IMG/VR virus record: IMGVR_UViG_3300032287_004322
Span: 1 to 47,464 of that record
Strand: one strand, 5' to 3'
Source of the DNA: a virus
DNA length: 47,464 nt
Positions 15,874-24,954 of this stretch are shown one piece after another. The notes beneath the pieces are model-generated. The model did no database searches and had not been told where the DNA came from. It saw nothing but the letters and a program-made list of their open reading frames with translations. Position numbers and translations under genes: made by a program. Every line of letters begins with the position of its first letter. Positions within the stretch are counted from its first letter, which is position 1.

Positions 15874-16530
15874 ATGAAAATTAGTTATGGTTTAACAGCC
15901 TGGATTGAACATCTAGAATTAGAAAGACTGCTAAATTTTTTAGCTCCAAGAATAGACAAGGAGGATGAAATTGTAATAGTTTATGACCAGAATAGAGCTA
16001 CTCCTGAAGTTTTAAAGGTAATGAGTGATTTTAAAAGGGAAAACTATAGTTTTCATCCTTTTAATTTTCAACAAAACTTTTTAGAAAATAAAAATTATTT
16101 AGGTAGTCTCTGTACAGGTGAGTATATTTTTCAAATAGATGCAGATGAATTACCTAGTGAATTTTTGCTTGCTAACATAAAAGTAATAATAGAAGCTAAT
16201 CCTGTAGACGTATTCATTGTTCCCCGAATTAACATAGTTGACGATCTTACAGAAGAACACATTAAACAATGGGGATGGAGAGTAAATGAAAGCGGATGGG
16301 TTAATTTCCCTGATCCTCAAAGACGTATCTACAAAAATGACCCAACAATCCAATGGCGTGACCCAGAAGGAAAACCTCAAGTACACGGAATGGTAGAAGG
16401 ATATAAAACATATGCTACATTACCCTTTGAAGAAGAATGGTCTTTATATCATATGAAGCATATAACAAAGCAAGAATATCAAAATAATCTATATACTACT
16501 GTTCTTAGTGGAGGAAAAAGAAATGACTAA
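15874..16530 (+). CDS. Glycosyltransferase, GT2-like
   Basis: 218 residues of GT-A type. It has a Rossmann-like start and the metal/nucleotide DxD motif in IFQIDADELPSE near residue 90, then a substrate loop with many Trp (QWGWRVNESGWVNFPDPQ). Probably inverting. The C-terminus (HMKHITKQEYQNN) overlaps the next gene, whose Shine-Dalgarno-like GGAGG is embedded here. Confidence 0.82.
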   Translation: MKISYGLTAWIEHLELERLLNFLAPRIDKEDEIVIVYDQNRATPEVLKVMSDFKRENYSFHPFNFQQNFLENKNYLGSLCTGEYIFQIDADELPSEFLLANIKVIIEANPVDVFIVPRINIVDDLTEEHIKQWGWRVNESGWVNFPDPQRRIYKNDPTIQWRDPEGKPQVHGMVEGYKTYATLPFEEEWSLYHMKHITKQEYQNNLYTTVLSGGKRND

Positions 16531-17470
16531 AACAGCCTTTATAACTGGAATACCAGGTCAAGATGGGTCTTTATTAGCTGAGTTTCTTTTATCTAAAAAC
16601 TATAAAGTATATGGTTTATTAAGAGAAACTTCATCCAAGGATAATTTAAAAAATATAATTGATAATTCTAACTTACATATTATATATGGAGATTTATTAA
16701 ATAATGATTTAATTCGTTATATTTTAGAAACATATCAATTTGATGAAATATATAATTTAGCCTCTCAGAGTAATATTAGATTAAGTTATGATAATCCTTT
16801 AACTACTTTTAATGTAACATTAATAGGAACTCTTATTTTATTAGATAATATTAAAAAATATTCCCCTAATTCAAAAATGTTTCAAGCAGGATCATCTGCT
16901 ATGTTTGGAAATACTATAGATGAGGATGGATTTCAACGAGAAACAACATTATTTAAACCTATTAGTCCATATGCTTCTTCTAAGTTATTTGCATATAATA
17001 TATGTAATAATTACAAAGAAAATCATCAACTATATATAAGTAATGGAATACTATATAACCATGAATCTATAAAATCAAAAGCACTACCAGGAATTATTAA
17101 TACTATAATTAAAAAAGCTATAGATATTAAAAATAATGTTATTTCGGATTATTATATCCCAAATTTAAAAATACATTTAGATATAGGAGCGGCTGATGAT
17201 TTTATTAAAGCAATATGGTTAACCCTCCAACAAAATATTCCCGACAACTACATTATATCTTCAGGAAAAACTTATAGTATAGAATATATTTGTGATTATG
17301 TTTTTACAAAATTAGAATTAGATTATAAAAAATACATTAAAACAGATAATAATTTACCTGAGTCTTTAAAATTAAAAGGAGATTCATCTAAACTAAAAAA
17401 TCTAGGATGGAACCCAGAATATGCTTTTGAAAGTATGTTAGATAAAATGATTGAATATTATTATAAATAA
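16523..17470 (+). CDS. GMD-like SDR paralogue lacking the catalytic Glu
   Basis: 315 residues of the extended SDR family, clearly related to the Gmd at 18391 (FITGIPGQDGSLLAEFLLSK; EIYNLASQS; NHES). In the active site SSE of Gmd is SSA here (A126), while Y150 and K154 are kept. The Gmd RRGxNFVT loop is also lost. A 4,6-dehydratase needs that Glu, so it may be a reductase, epimerase or a partner subunit. ATG 16523 is chosen because GGAGG sits 8 nt upstream; a GTG at 16508 is the alternative. Confidence 0.82.
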   Translation: MTKTAFITGIPGQDGSLLAEFLLSKNYKVYGLLRETSSKDNLKNIIDNSNLHIIYGDLLNNDLIRYILETYQFDEIYNLASQSNIRLSYDNPLTTFNVTLIGTLILLDNIKKYSPNSKMFQAGSSAMFGNTIDEDGFQRETTLFKPISPYASSKLFAYNICNNYKENHQLYISNGILYNHESIKSKALPGIINTIIKKAIDIKNNVISDYYIPNLKIHLDIGAADDFIKAIWLTLQQNIPDNYIISSGKTYSIEYICDYVFTKLELDYKKYIKTDNNLPESLKLKGDSSKLKNLGWNPEYAFESMLDKMIEYYYK

Positions 17471-17482
17471 AATAAATACGTT

Positions 17483-18394
17483 ATGAATAAAATATTAGTA
17501 ACTGGTGGGAGCGGAATGGTAGGAAATTCCCTAAAAAAATATATTCCGGATGCTATTTATATCTCCTCTAAAGATTATAATCTAACCTCAGAAACACAAG
17601 TGTCATTAATGTTTAATGATATACAACCTGATGTTGTTATACATTTAGCAGCTCGAGTAGGAGGTATAATGGATAATATAAACCATCCAGCTGAGTATTT
17701 TGATGATAACATTATAATGAATACTTTAGTATTAAAACATTCTTATATACATAACATAAAAAGATTTATAGGAATATTAAGTACATGCGCCTACCCAGAT
17801 ATAATAAATGAATATCCTATACCAGAAACTGAATTACATTCAGGTCCACCTACAAAAACAAATCTAGCTTATGGATATGCTAAACGAGCACTATCTGTAC
17901 AAATAAATGCTTATAATCAACAATATGGAACTAAATATCAATACTTAATACCTTGTAACTTGTATGGAGAATATGATAAATACGGAGATAATAGTCATTT
18001 TATAGCGGCATTAATTAAAAAAATTCATACTGCTAAATCTAAAAATGAAAATAAAATACTATTATCTGGAGATGGGACTCCATTAAGACAATTTATGCAT
18101 TCTGATGATTTAGCTTATGTAATTAAATATTGTTTAGAAAATAACATTTATGATAACATGAATGTATCTGTACCTGAAAATCTTTCAATAACAGAAATGG
18201 CTGAAATTGCTCTTAAGGCATGTGGTATTGAAGGTATAGAAATAGAATATGATATAACAAAACCAAATGGGCAATATAAAAAAGATGTATCTACTAAATT
18301 ATTAAAAGAAAAAATACCATCATTTAATCCTATAAAATTAGAAGAAGGAATTAAACAAACATATAATTATCTAATTAAAAATAACATACTATGA
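17483..18394 (+). CDS. fcl: GDP-L-fucose synthase
   Basis: 303 residues (family about 310-320). NAD(P) motif VTGGSGMVG, the family HLAARVGGI segment, the catalytic S-T-C-x-Y-P (STCAYP), YGYAKRA (Tyr and Lys) and GDNSHFIAAL with the catalytic His. It epimerises and reduces GDP-4-keto-6-deoxy-D-mannose to GDP-L-fucose. Adjacent to gmd with a 4-nt overlap (ATGA), giving the full two-step pathway. Confidence 0.92.
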   Translation: MNKILVTGGSGMVGNSLKKYIPDAIYISSKDYNLTSETQVSLMFNDIQPDVVIHLAARVGGIMDNINHPAEYFDDNIIMNTLVLKHSYIHNIKRFIGILSTCAYPDIINEYPIPETELHSGPPTKTNLAYGYAKRALSVQINAYNQQYGTKYQYLIPCNLYGEYDKYGDNSHFIAALIKKIHTAKSKNENKILLSGDGTPLRQFMHSDDLAYVIKYCLENNIYDNMNVSVPENLSITEMAEIALKACGIEGIEIEYDITKPNGQYKKDVSTKLLKEKIPSFNPIKLEEGIKQTYNYLIKNNIL

Positions 18395-19359
18395 AAGCAC
18401 TTATAACTGGAGTAAATGGACAAGATGGTTCTTATTTATCTGAACTATTATTAAGCAAAGGATATAGTATAATAGGCACTTTAAAACGCAATTCAGTAGC
18501 CGAAAACCAAACATTTAGATTAGACCCCGTATTCAATAAAATTAAATTAGAATATGCCGATTTAACAGATATGGCTTCTTTAGTTAGAATCATAAGTAAA
18601 TATATGCCTGATGAAATATATAATCTTGGTGCTCAGTCCCATGTAGCTATATCTTTTGATCAACCCGTATATACGGCTCAAGCAACAGGTGTAGGAACTT
18701 TAAATATAATTGAAGCAGCTAGACTAATTAAACCCGATGCTAAAATATATCAAGCATCTTCATCTGAAATGTTTGGTAATAATATTGACCTAGACGGGTT
18801 TCAAAGAGAAACTACCCCAATGAGCCCAGTATCTCCTTATGGTTGTGCAAAAGTATTTTCATATAATATTTGTAGGAATTATAGACATTCTTATAATATG
18901 TTTATTTCAAATGGTATATTGTTTAACCATGAATCACCTAGACGAGGTACAAATTTTGTTACAAATAAAGTATGTAAAGAAGCTGTTAAGATTAAATTAG
19001 GACTATCTAATGAATTAAAACTCGGTAATTTAGACGCAACTAGGGATTGGGGACATGCTAAAGATTATGTCAAAGCAATGTGGGAAATTCTACAACTAGA
19101 TAAACCAGATGATTTTGTATGTTCAACTGGAGTATCTCATTCTATTAGAGAGTTATGTGATTATGTATTTTCCTCTTTAGGAATGGATTGGAAAGAATAT
19201 GTTGTACAAGATGAAAAGTTTTTAAGACCTGAAGAATTACATAATTTAAAAGGAGATAATTCTAAATTAGTAAAAGCAACTGGATGGTCTTGTAGCTATA
19301 ATTTTGAAAGTATGCTAGATGAAATGATTGAGTATTGGTTAAATTATTATAAAAAATGA
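18391..19359 (+). CDS. gmd: GDP-mannose 4,6-dehydratase
   Basis: 322 residues, slightly shorter than usual (340-375). GVNGQDGSYLSELLL is the Gmd cofactor loop. The catalytic set is SSE (S125, E126), Y150 and K154; the NADP/tetramer loop NHESPRRGTNFVTNK is intact and KLGNLDATRDWGHAKDY is a family hallmark. It converts GDP-D-mannose to GDP-4-keto-6-deoxy-D-mannose for Fcl. No GDP-mannose synthesis genes are in view, so that is probably host-supplied. Confidence 0.95.
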   Translation: MKALITGVNGQDGSYLSELLLSKGYSIIGTLKRNSVAENQTFRLDPVFNKIKLEYADLTDMASLVRIISKYMPDEIYNLGAQSHVAISFDQPVYTAQATGVGTLNIIEAARLIKPDAKIYQASSSEMFGNNIDLDGFQRETTPMSPVSPYGCAKVFSYNICRNYRHSYNMFISNGILFNHESPRRGTNFVTNKVCKEAVKIKLGLSNELKLGNLDATRDWGHAKDYVKAMWEILQLDKPDDFVCSTGVSHSIRELCDYVFSSLGMDWKEYVVQDEKFLRPEELHNLKGDNSKLVKATGWSCSYNFESMLDEMIEYWLNYYKK

Positions 19360-20390
19360 AAATACTAATAACAGGAGCTGGTGGCCTTATAGGATCAGAA
19401 GCAGTAGATTACTATTGTTCCCAAGGCTGTGAAGTAATAGGAATAGACAATAATCAACGCCAGGTATTTTTTGGAGAAAAAGGCAGTACACTATTTCGCC
19501 TTACTCAGTTAAAGAGTAAACATAAAAATTTTACTAACTTTGATGTTGATATTAGAGATAAAAATCTTATAATGTCTTTAATTTATAAATTAAAACCTAA
19601 TGTAATAATCCACACTGCAGCTCAACCTTCACACGATAAAGCTGCGTCTATCCCTTTCGATGATTTTGAAACAAATGCTAATGGTACTCTACATTTATTA
19701 GAAGCAATTAGACAATATAATAAGGATTGTATTTTTATTCATATGTCTACTAATAAAGTATATGGTGATAAACCAAATACATTAAATTTAGTTGAATTAG
19801 AAACACGATATGAATATGCTGATTTAGAATATAAAAATGGAATAAATGAAAATTTCTCAATTGATCAATCAAAACATTCATTATTTGGAGCTAGTAAAGT
19901 AGCAGCAGACATAATGGTTCAAGAATATGGAAAATATTTTGATATACCATCATGTGTGTTAAGGGGAGGATGTTTGACTGGGGAAAATCATAGTGGAGTT
20001 GAATTACATGGCTTTTTAAATTATTTAGTAAAATGTAATACTAATAAAATAAAATATAATATATTTGGATATAAAGGCAAACAAGTAAGAGACAATATAC
20101 ACTCATCCGATGTAATCCAATTTATGGATTTATTTATTCAAAATCCTAGAATTGCTGAAGTATATAATATTGGAGGAGGTAAAGAAAATGCATGCTCAAT
20201 ATTTGAAGCATTTAATCTAGCTGAATCAATATCAGATAAGAAGATGATTTATGAATATGTTGATGAAAATAGAATTGGTGATCACATATGTTATTATAGT
20301 GATTTATCTAAAATAAAAGAACATTATCCTGAATTTGGTATATCAAAGAATTTATTTTATATTATAGAAAATATTTATAAAAATTCCTAA
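19356..20390 (+). CDS. SDR nucleotide-sugar epimerase, CDP-paratose 2-epimerase-like
   Basis: 344 residues. NAD motif ITGAGGLIGSEA, then STNKVYGD, LETRYEYAD, GKQVRDNIHS and VYNIGGG, wording shared with CDP-paratose/tyvelose 2-epimerases. The usual YxxxK Tyr is Phe (HSLFGASK). I believe this Phe is a trait of a subfamily found in surface-polysaccharide clusters, so it need not be inactive. It may epimerise a CDP- or other NDP-sugar. Substrate uncertain. Confidence 0.75.
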   Translation: MKILITGAGGLIGSEAVDYYCSQGCEVIGIDNNQRQVFFGEKGSTLFRLTQLKSKHKNFTNFDVDIRDKNLIMSLIYKLKPNVIIHTAAQPSHDKAASIPFDDFETNANGTLHLLEAIRQYNKDCIFIHMSTNKVYGDKPNTLNLVELETRYEYADLEYKNGINENFSIDQSKHSLFGASKVAADIMVQEYGKYFDIPSCVLRGGCLTGENHSGVELHGFLNYLVKCNTNKIKYNIFGYKGKQVRDNIHSSDVIQFMDLFIQNPRIAEVYNIGGGKENACSIFEAFNLAESISDKKMIYEYVDENRIGDHICYYSDLSKIKEHYPEFGISKNLFYIIENIYKNS

Positions 20391-20999
20391 ATGAAATATT
20401 ACTCTCAATTTAAACAGGATCAATATATATATGAAAATTATTTCCAAAATAAAACTAATGGTTATTTTGTAGATATAGGAGCATATGATGGAGAAACAGA
20501 TAGTAATTCATTATTTTTTGAAAATCTAGGATGGGATGGTGTTTGTATAGAACCAAATCCGGAAATGTTTAAAAAATTACAAAAAATAAGAAAATGTACT
20601 TATTTTCCATATGCTATATCTAATAAAGAAGAAATATTACAATTCTTTCAAATAAAAGAAGGAGGTCCTTCTACATTAAGTGGATTAGTAGAAGAATATA
20701 CTCAAGAAGCTATAGCAAGAATAAATAATCATAATGTTGATGATTTTGATTATATTAATGTGGAATGTAAATTATTTAATAATATAATAAATGTTTACAA
20801 TATTGATTATCTATCTCTAGATACTGAAGGGAATGAATTAAAAATATTGCAATCTATAAATTTTAATCTATATAATATAGATATTATAACAGTTGAAAAC
20901 AATAATTATGATAATATATTCAATAATTTCTTCTCAGATAAACCATATCAATTTATTGGCAGATTAGGATGTGATGAACTTTATAAAAAAATAAAATGA
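20391..20999 (+). CDS. FkbM-family methyltransferase
   Basis: 202 residues. SAM-binding GYFVDIGAYDGETDS near residue 25, GVCIEPNPEMF with the acidic residue that binds ribose, and the FkbM mark DYLSLDTEGNE near residue 142. It would O-methylate a sugar or the glycan end. It directly follows the epimerase stop (TAAATG) and overlaps the GT10 gene. Confidence 0.88.
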   Translation: MKYYSQFKQDQYIYENYFQNKTNGYFVDIGAYDGETDSNSLFFENLGWDGVCIEPNPEMFKKLQKIRKCTYFPYAISNKEEILQFFQIKEGGPSTLSGLVEEYTQEAIARINNHNVDDFDYINVECKLFNNIINVYNIDYLSLDTEGNELKILQSINFNLYNIDIITVENNNYDNIFNNFFSDKPYQFIGRLGCDELYKKIK

Positions 21000-21808
21000 A
21001 ATTATTTATAAATAATTTTGAAAAATCAGTTTTTGAATCTTACTTAGATTCTATAAAAGATATAGATTTTTCTTTATTTGTAGATTATATACCTCAAAAA
21101 AATGAGGATTTATCTTCTATCAATATATTTGTCTTACAAGAACCAAATGAATATTTTGGATACCATGATTGGGTTATTAAAAATAAAGAATTATTTAGTA
21201 TTATACTAACATGGAGCGATAAAGTATTAAATAATTGTGAAAATGCTATATTTTTACCCTTTGGCTCTACCTGGTTAAAACCAAAACAATATGAGAAAAA
21301 TTATGAAAAGAAATTTCAAGTATCTCATGTTAGAGGAAATTTACTTAAAACTTATGGACATTCATTAAGATTTGAATACCATGATAGATCACATGAATTA
21401 AAAATTCCTTATAAATCATGGGAAGTAGCAGGTATTAGAGAGCAAATTGAAACATGTGCCGCTGCTAAATGTGAACTATTTGGAGATGCTCAATTTGGAG
21501 TTGTTATAGAAAATACAAGCCACAGAGGATATTTTACAGAAAAAATAATGGAGATGTTTTTATTTAAAACAATTCCTGTATATTGGGGTTGTTCTAATAT
21601 AACAGATTTTTTTAGGCAAGAAGGAATTATTACATTTACTAGTATTGATGATGCTATATATCAATTAAATAATTTAGATGAATCTTATTATAATAATCAT
21701 TTAGAAGCAATAAATGAAAATTATAACAGAGCTTTACAATATATTAGTTATGAACAAAACATAACAAATAAAATTTTAGAAATATTTAAACTTAATAATT
21801 TAATATAA
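20996..21808 (+). CDS. Fucosyltransferase, family GT10
   Basis: 270 residues. The GT10 donor-binding signature is clear: FGVVIENTSHRGYFTEKI near residue 163 and FKTIPVYWGCSNITDFF near residue 190. GT10 enzymes move L-fucose from GDP-fucose, usually to O-3 or O-4 of GlcNAc or Glc. The phage makes the donor itself with gmd and fcl. Shorter than animal enzymes, similar to compact bacterial ones. Overlaps its neighbours by 4 nt and 1 nt. Confidence 0.9.
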   Translation: MKLFINNFEKSVFESYLDSIKDIDFSLFVDYIPQKNEDLSSINIFVLQEPNEYFGYHDWVIKNKELFSIILTWSDKVLNNCENAIFLPFGSTWLKPKQYEKNYEKKFQVSHVRGNLLKTYGHSLRFEYHDRSHELKIPYKSWEVAGIREQIETCAAAKCELFGDAQFGVVIENTSHRGYFTEKIMEMFLFKTIPVYWGCSNITDFFRQEGIITFTSIDDAIYQLNNLDESYYNNHLEAINENYNRALQYISYEQNITNKILEIFKLNNLI

Positions 21809-23142
21809 TGGATAAAAAACAACAAATTTTAGACTTAATTAGTGAGTATATTAAAGAGAAAAAGAGTAATAAAAAATGGGAAGCAGGAAAAGACTGGGTG
21901 CAATATGCGGGTCCATATTATGATGATAAAGAATTTGTAGCGGGTGTTGACTCTTTACTTAAAGAATGGCTTATTTTAGGAGAAAAAGGAAGAGAATTTG
22001 AACTAAAATTTGCCCCTTTATTAGGAAAAAAAGACGGAATAGTAGTAAATTCAGGTAGTTCTGCTAATTTACTTATGGTATCCCTTCTAACAACTAAAAG
22101 AGGTGGTAGTTTACCTAAAGGATCTAAATTTATAACACCAGTAGTGTGTTTTCCTACTACAATTAATCCTCTTATTCAAAATGGATTTAAACCAGTATTT
22201 GTAGATGTTACTTTACCTAACCTGAATTTAGATTTAGATCAAGTAGAAGAGTTACTACAACAAGACTCAGAAATAAAAGGTATTATATTTGCACACGTAC
22301 TCGGAAATCCGCCAGACATGGATCGACTTATGAGTATTATTAAGAAATATAATTTAATATATCTTGAAGATACTTGTGATGCTCTTGGATCTACTTGGGA
22401 TGGACAGCCATTAGGAACCTTTGGAGATATAAGTACATGCTCATTCTTCCCAGCACATCATATGACAATGGGTGAAGGTGGATTTGTAGCAGTAAACTCA
22501 GCAAAGAAAAGAATGGCATTAGCTTCATTAAGAGACTGGGGCCGTGCATGTTACTGCAACACAGCCAAACCAGGTAATGTAACGACAGGTACTGCTTGTG
22601 GATGTCGATTCGGTTCATGGTTTAAAGGAAATGAAGATATTGTATTTGATCATAGATATGTGTTTGATGAAATTGGATATAACTTGAAACCTACAGAAAT
22701 GCAAGCTGCTATGGGGTTAGTACAATTAGATAAGTTAGATGAAATGCATAGTAGGCGTAAGTATAATTTTAAAAGATTATACAATATATTTAGTAAATAT
22801 CCTGAATATTTTTATCTACCAACTGTACATGAAAAAGCTGATCCTTCCTGGTTTGGTTATTTGGTGACATTAAAAGATAAAACTCCATTTACTAAATCAG
22901 AATTAGTAGATTGTATGGAAGAGGCTAAAATTCAAACAAGATCTTACTTTACAGGAAATGCTTTATTTCATCCTGCTTATGAAGATCTTGCTAAGGAATA
23001 TGAAAATCCAAGAATGCAATTTCCTATTGCTACAAAAACAACATTAGATACATTCTTTCTAGGGGTATATCCCGGTATTACCGATGAACAATTAGATTAT
23101 ATAGAGCAAACAATAGATAAATTTTTTAAAAAATATAAATAG
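21808..23142 (+). CDS. rfbH: CDP-4-keto-6-deoxyhexose 3-dehydrase (E1, RfbH/DdhC type)
   Basis: 444 residues (RfbH about 437). PLP/PMP fold type I, but the Schiff-base Lys is His: PAHHMTMGEGG (H217/H218), the E1 hallmark. The 2Fe-2S ligands fit E1: C190, C248 and C250 give the C-x57-C-x1-C spacing, followed by C264 in ACGCRFG with about six extra residues before it. E1 removes the 3-OH of CDP-4-keto-6-deoxyglucose with electrons from an E3 reductase, making 3,6-dideoxysugars. No E3 or glucose cytidylyltransferase is in view. Confidence 0.88.
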   Translation: MDKKQQILDLISEYIKEKKSNKKWEAGKDWVQYAGPYYDDKEFVAGVDSLLKEWLILGEKGREFELKFAPLLGKKDGIVVNSGSSANLLMVSLLTTKRGGSLPKGSKFITPVVCFPTTINPLIQNGFKPVFVDVTLPNLNLDLDQVEELLQQDSEIKGIIFAHVLGNPPDMDRLMSIIKKYNLIYLEDTCDALGSTWDGQPLGTFGDISTCSFFPAHHMTMGEGGFVAVNSAKKRMALASLRDWGRACYCNTAKPGNVTTGTACGCRFGSWFKGNEDIVFDHRYVFDEIGYNLKPTEMQAAMGLVQLDKLDEMHSRRKYNFKRLYNIFSKYPEYFYLPTVHEKADPSWFGYLVTLKDKTPFTKSELVDCMEEAKIQTRSYFTGNALFHPAYEDLAKEYENPRMQFPIATKTTLDTFFLGVYPGITDEQLDYIEQTIDKFFKKYK

Positions 23143-23978
23143 TGAAATTTATTACAAAGTTTAATCTTACAGACTATTGTGATTTTGGATCACAAATGAC
23201 CCAATATGCCTCTTTAATAGCTATAGGAAAAAAAGTAGGATTACAACCTATACTCATACAGGAAACTTTAAACGGTAAATTAGGATTTTCATTAAATAAA
23301 CCCTTTGCAACTCCACTTCCTATTTATTCTTTAACAGATATTCAAGATGAAGAATGGTATGAAGTAAAAATAGATCATACTATAGAACCAGATAACAGTG
23401 TGTTTTCTCTAACCCCAGATAAGAACTATGTTATAAATGATTTATTATTAACTTTTAGTTATTTTAATGATATAGAAAAAGAAATAACAAAAACTTTTAT
23501 CTTTAAAGAAGAAATAATTAAATTTTGTGTTGATTATATTAACCAAATTAAATTATTAGAAGATGAAATATTAGTAGGTATACATTTTAGAAGAGGAGAT
23601 TACCTAATATATTCCTCTCTAAACTTATCATTAGACTACTACTATAAAGCCACTAAAACCATCCAGGAATTATTTCCTAATAAAAAAATAAAATTTTTAA
23701 TTTTTTCAAATGAAATAGAATGGGTAAAAGAAAATTTTAAAATAGATAATTGTATTTATGTTGAGGATTTAGATAGATTTAAAGATATGTGTTTGATGTC
23801 TCTATGTGATCATATAATAATAGCAAATAGTAGCTTTAGTTGGTGGGGAGCATATTTAAATCAAAATCCTAATAAAAAAATAATATGCCCTCATAACTAT
23901 TTAAATTCCCCCGGACTAAATGAAATAATTAATGGAAAATATTTTCCTAAAGAATGGATATCATTAAATGTTTATTAA
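23142..23978 (+). CDS. Fucosyltransferase, family GT11
   Basis: 278 residues. GT11 (alpha-1,2-fucosyltransferase) motif I is GIHFRRGDY near residue 147; the terminal motif is NSSFSWWGAYLN near residue 226. The N-terminus has the usual Q-x-x-Q-Y-A-x-x-x-A pattern (SQMTQYASLIAIGKK). GTG is the start and overlaps the previous stop by one base. With the GT10 gene this gives two fucosyltransferases for the phage-made GDP-fucose. Confidence 0.9.
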   Translation: MKFITKFNLTDYCDFGSQMTQYASLIAIGKKVGLQPILIQETLNGKLGFSLNKPFATPLPIYSLTDIQDEEWYEVKIDHTIEPDNSVFSLTPDKNYVINDLLLTFSYFNDIEKEITKTFIFKEEIIKFCVDYINQIKLLEDEILVGIHFRRGDYLIYSSLNLSLDYYYKATKTIQELFPNKKIKFLIFSNEIEWVKENFKIDNCIYVEDLDRFKDMCLMSLCDHIIIANSSFSWWGAYLNQNPNKKIICPHNYLNSPGLNEIINGKYFPKEWISLNVY

Positions 23979-23979
23979 T

Positions 23980-24954
23980 ATGAAAAAAACAGTATATATA
24001 ACAGGTTGTTTAGGATTTATAGGCTCATATGTGACTAGAGCCTGCTTAAAAAAAGGATGGTATGTTAAAGGTGTAGATAAAATAACTTATGCTGCTAATA
24101 AAACTCTCCTGGATGAATTTAAAGAATATGGCAATTTTTCATTTGTAAATTGTGATATAAATGATTTAAAATTTCTATATGATTGTGATTATATAATTAA
24201 TGCAGCAGCAGAAACTCATGTTGGTAATTCAATTACTAATAGTGATGATTTTATTCATTCTAATGTAAATGGAGTTCATCATTTGTTGGAATTACTTAGA
24301 AATTATAGGCAAGAAACATCTAAAACTCCTATTTTCTTTCATTTTAGCACTGATGAAGTTTATGGGGATATTGATAAAGGGGTACATACTGAAACTGACC
24401 TACTTAAACCATCCAACCCATATTCAGCAACTAAAGCAGCTGCTGATATGTTAGTTTTAGCTTGGGGTAGAACCTATAATTTACCTTACATTATAGTTAG
24501 ACCAACAAACAATTATGGTATTGGACAATATGTTGAGAAATTAATTCCTAAAGCATGTAAGATGCTTCATTTAGGAAGAAAAATACCACTCCACAATAAT
24601 GGTACCCCAATTCGCAGTTGGTTACATGCTCAAGATACTGCTAATGCTGTTATTACTATTATTGAAGCTGGGGTAGAGAATGAAATCTATAATATAGCTG
24701 GTGGATTTGAACAATCTAACTATGATACTGTTAGAAAAGTAATAAATACATATAATTTCCTAGAAAACCTAGACTACTCAGATGTAATGCCTATGGAATT
24801 TTATTTAGACTTATCATATTCTAGAATTGGACAGGATGTTCGTTATTCTTTAGATGATTCTAAATTAAGAAAATTAGGTTGGAATCCTCAAACTGAATTT
24901 AATGTTTGTATAAAAGAAATTGTTGATTATTACAAAAATAAATTTATATGGTAA
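23980..24954 (+). CDS. NDP-sugar 4,6-dehydratase-like SDR (RmlB type)
   Basis: About 324 residues. NAD motif ITGCLGFIGS, catalytic STDEVYGD (T, D and E kept) and NPYSATKAAAD (Tyr and Lys). The RPTNNYGIGQ and PIRSWLHAQD segments are also RmlB-like. It likely turns an NDP-glucose into NDP-4-keto-6-deoxyglucose. If it accepts CDP-glucose it would feed the E1 dehydrase; if dTDP-glucose, a separate deoxysugar. ATG 23980 is used; an earlier ATG at 23968 lies inside the GT11 gene. Confidence 0.83.
   Translation: MKKTVYITGCLGFIGSYVTRACLKKGWYVKGVDKITYAANKTLLDEFKEYGNFSFVNCDINDLKFLYDCDYIINAAAETHVGNSITNSDDFIHSNVNGVHHLLELLRNYRQETSKTPIFFHFSTDEVYGDIDKGVHTETDLLKPSNPYSATKAAADMLVLAWGRTYNLPYIIVRPTNNYGIGQYVEKLIPKACKMLHLGRKIPLHNNGTPIRSWLHAQDTANAVITIIEAGVENEIYNIAGGFEQSNYDTVRKVINTYNFLENLDYSDVMPMEFYLDLSYSRIGQDVRYSLDDSKLRKLGWNPQTEFNVCIKEIVDYYKNKFIW

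Noticed and set aside
19356-20390. Inactivated epimerase because Tyr of YxxxK is Phe
   Set aside because: The rest of the gene is intact and I believe the Phe is a subfamily trait, so I do not call a pseudogene.
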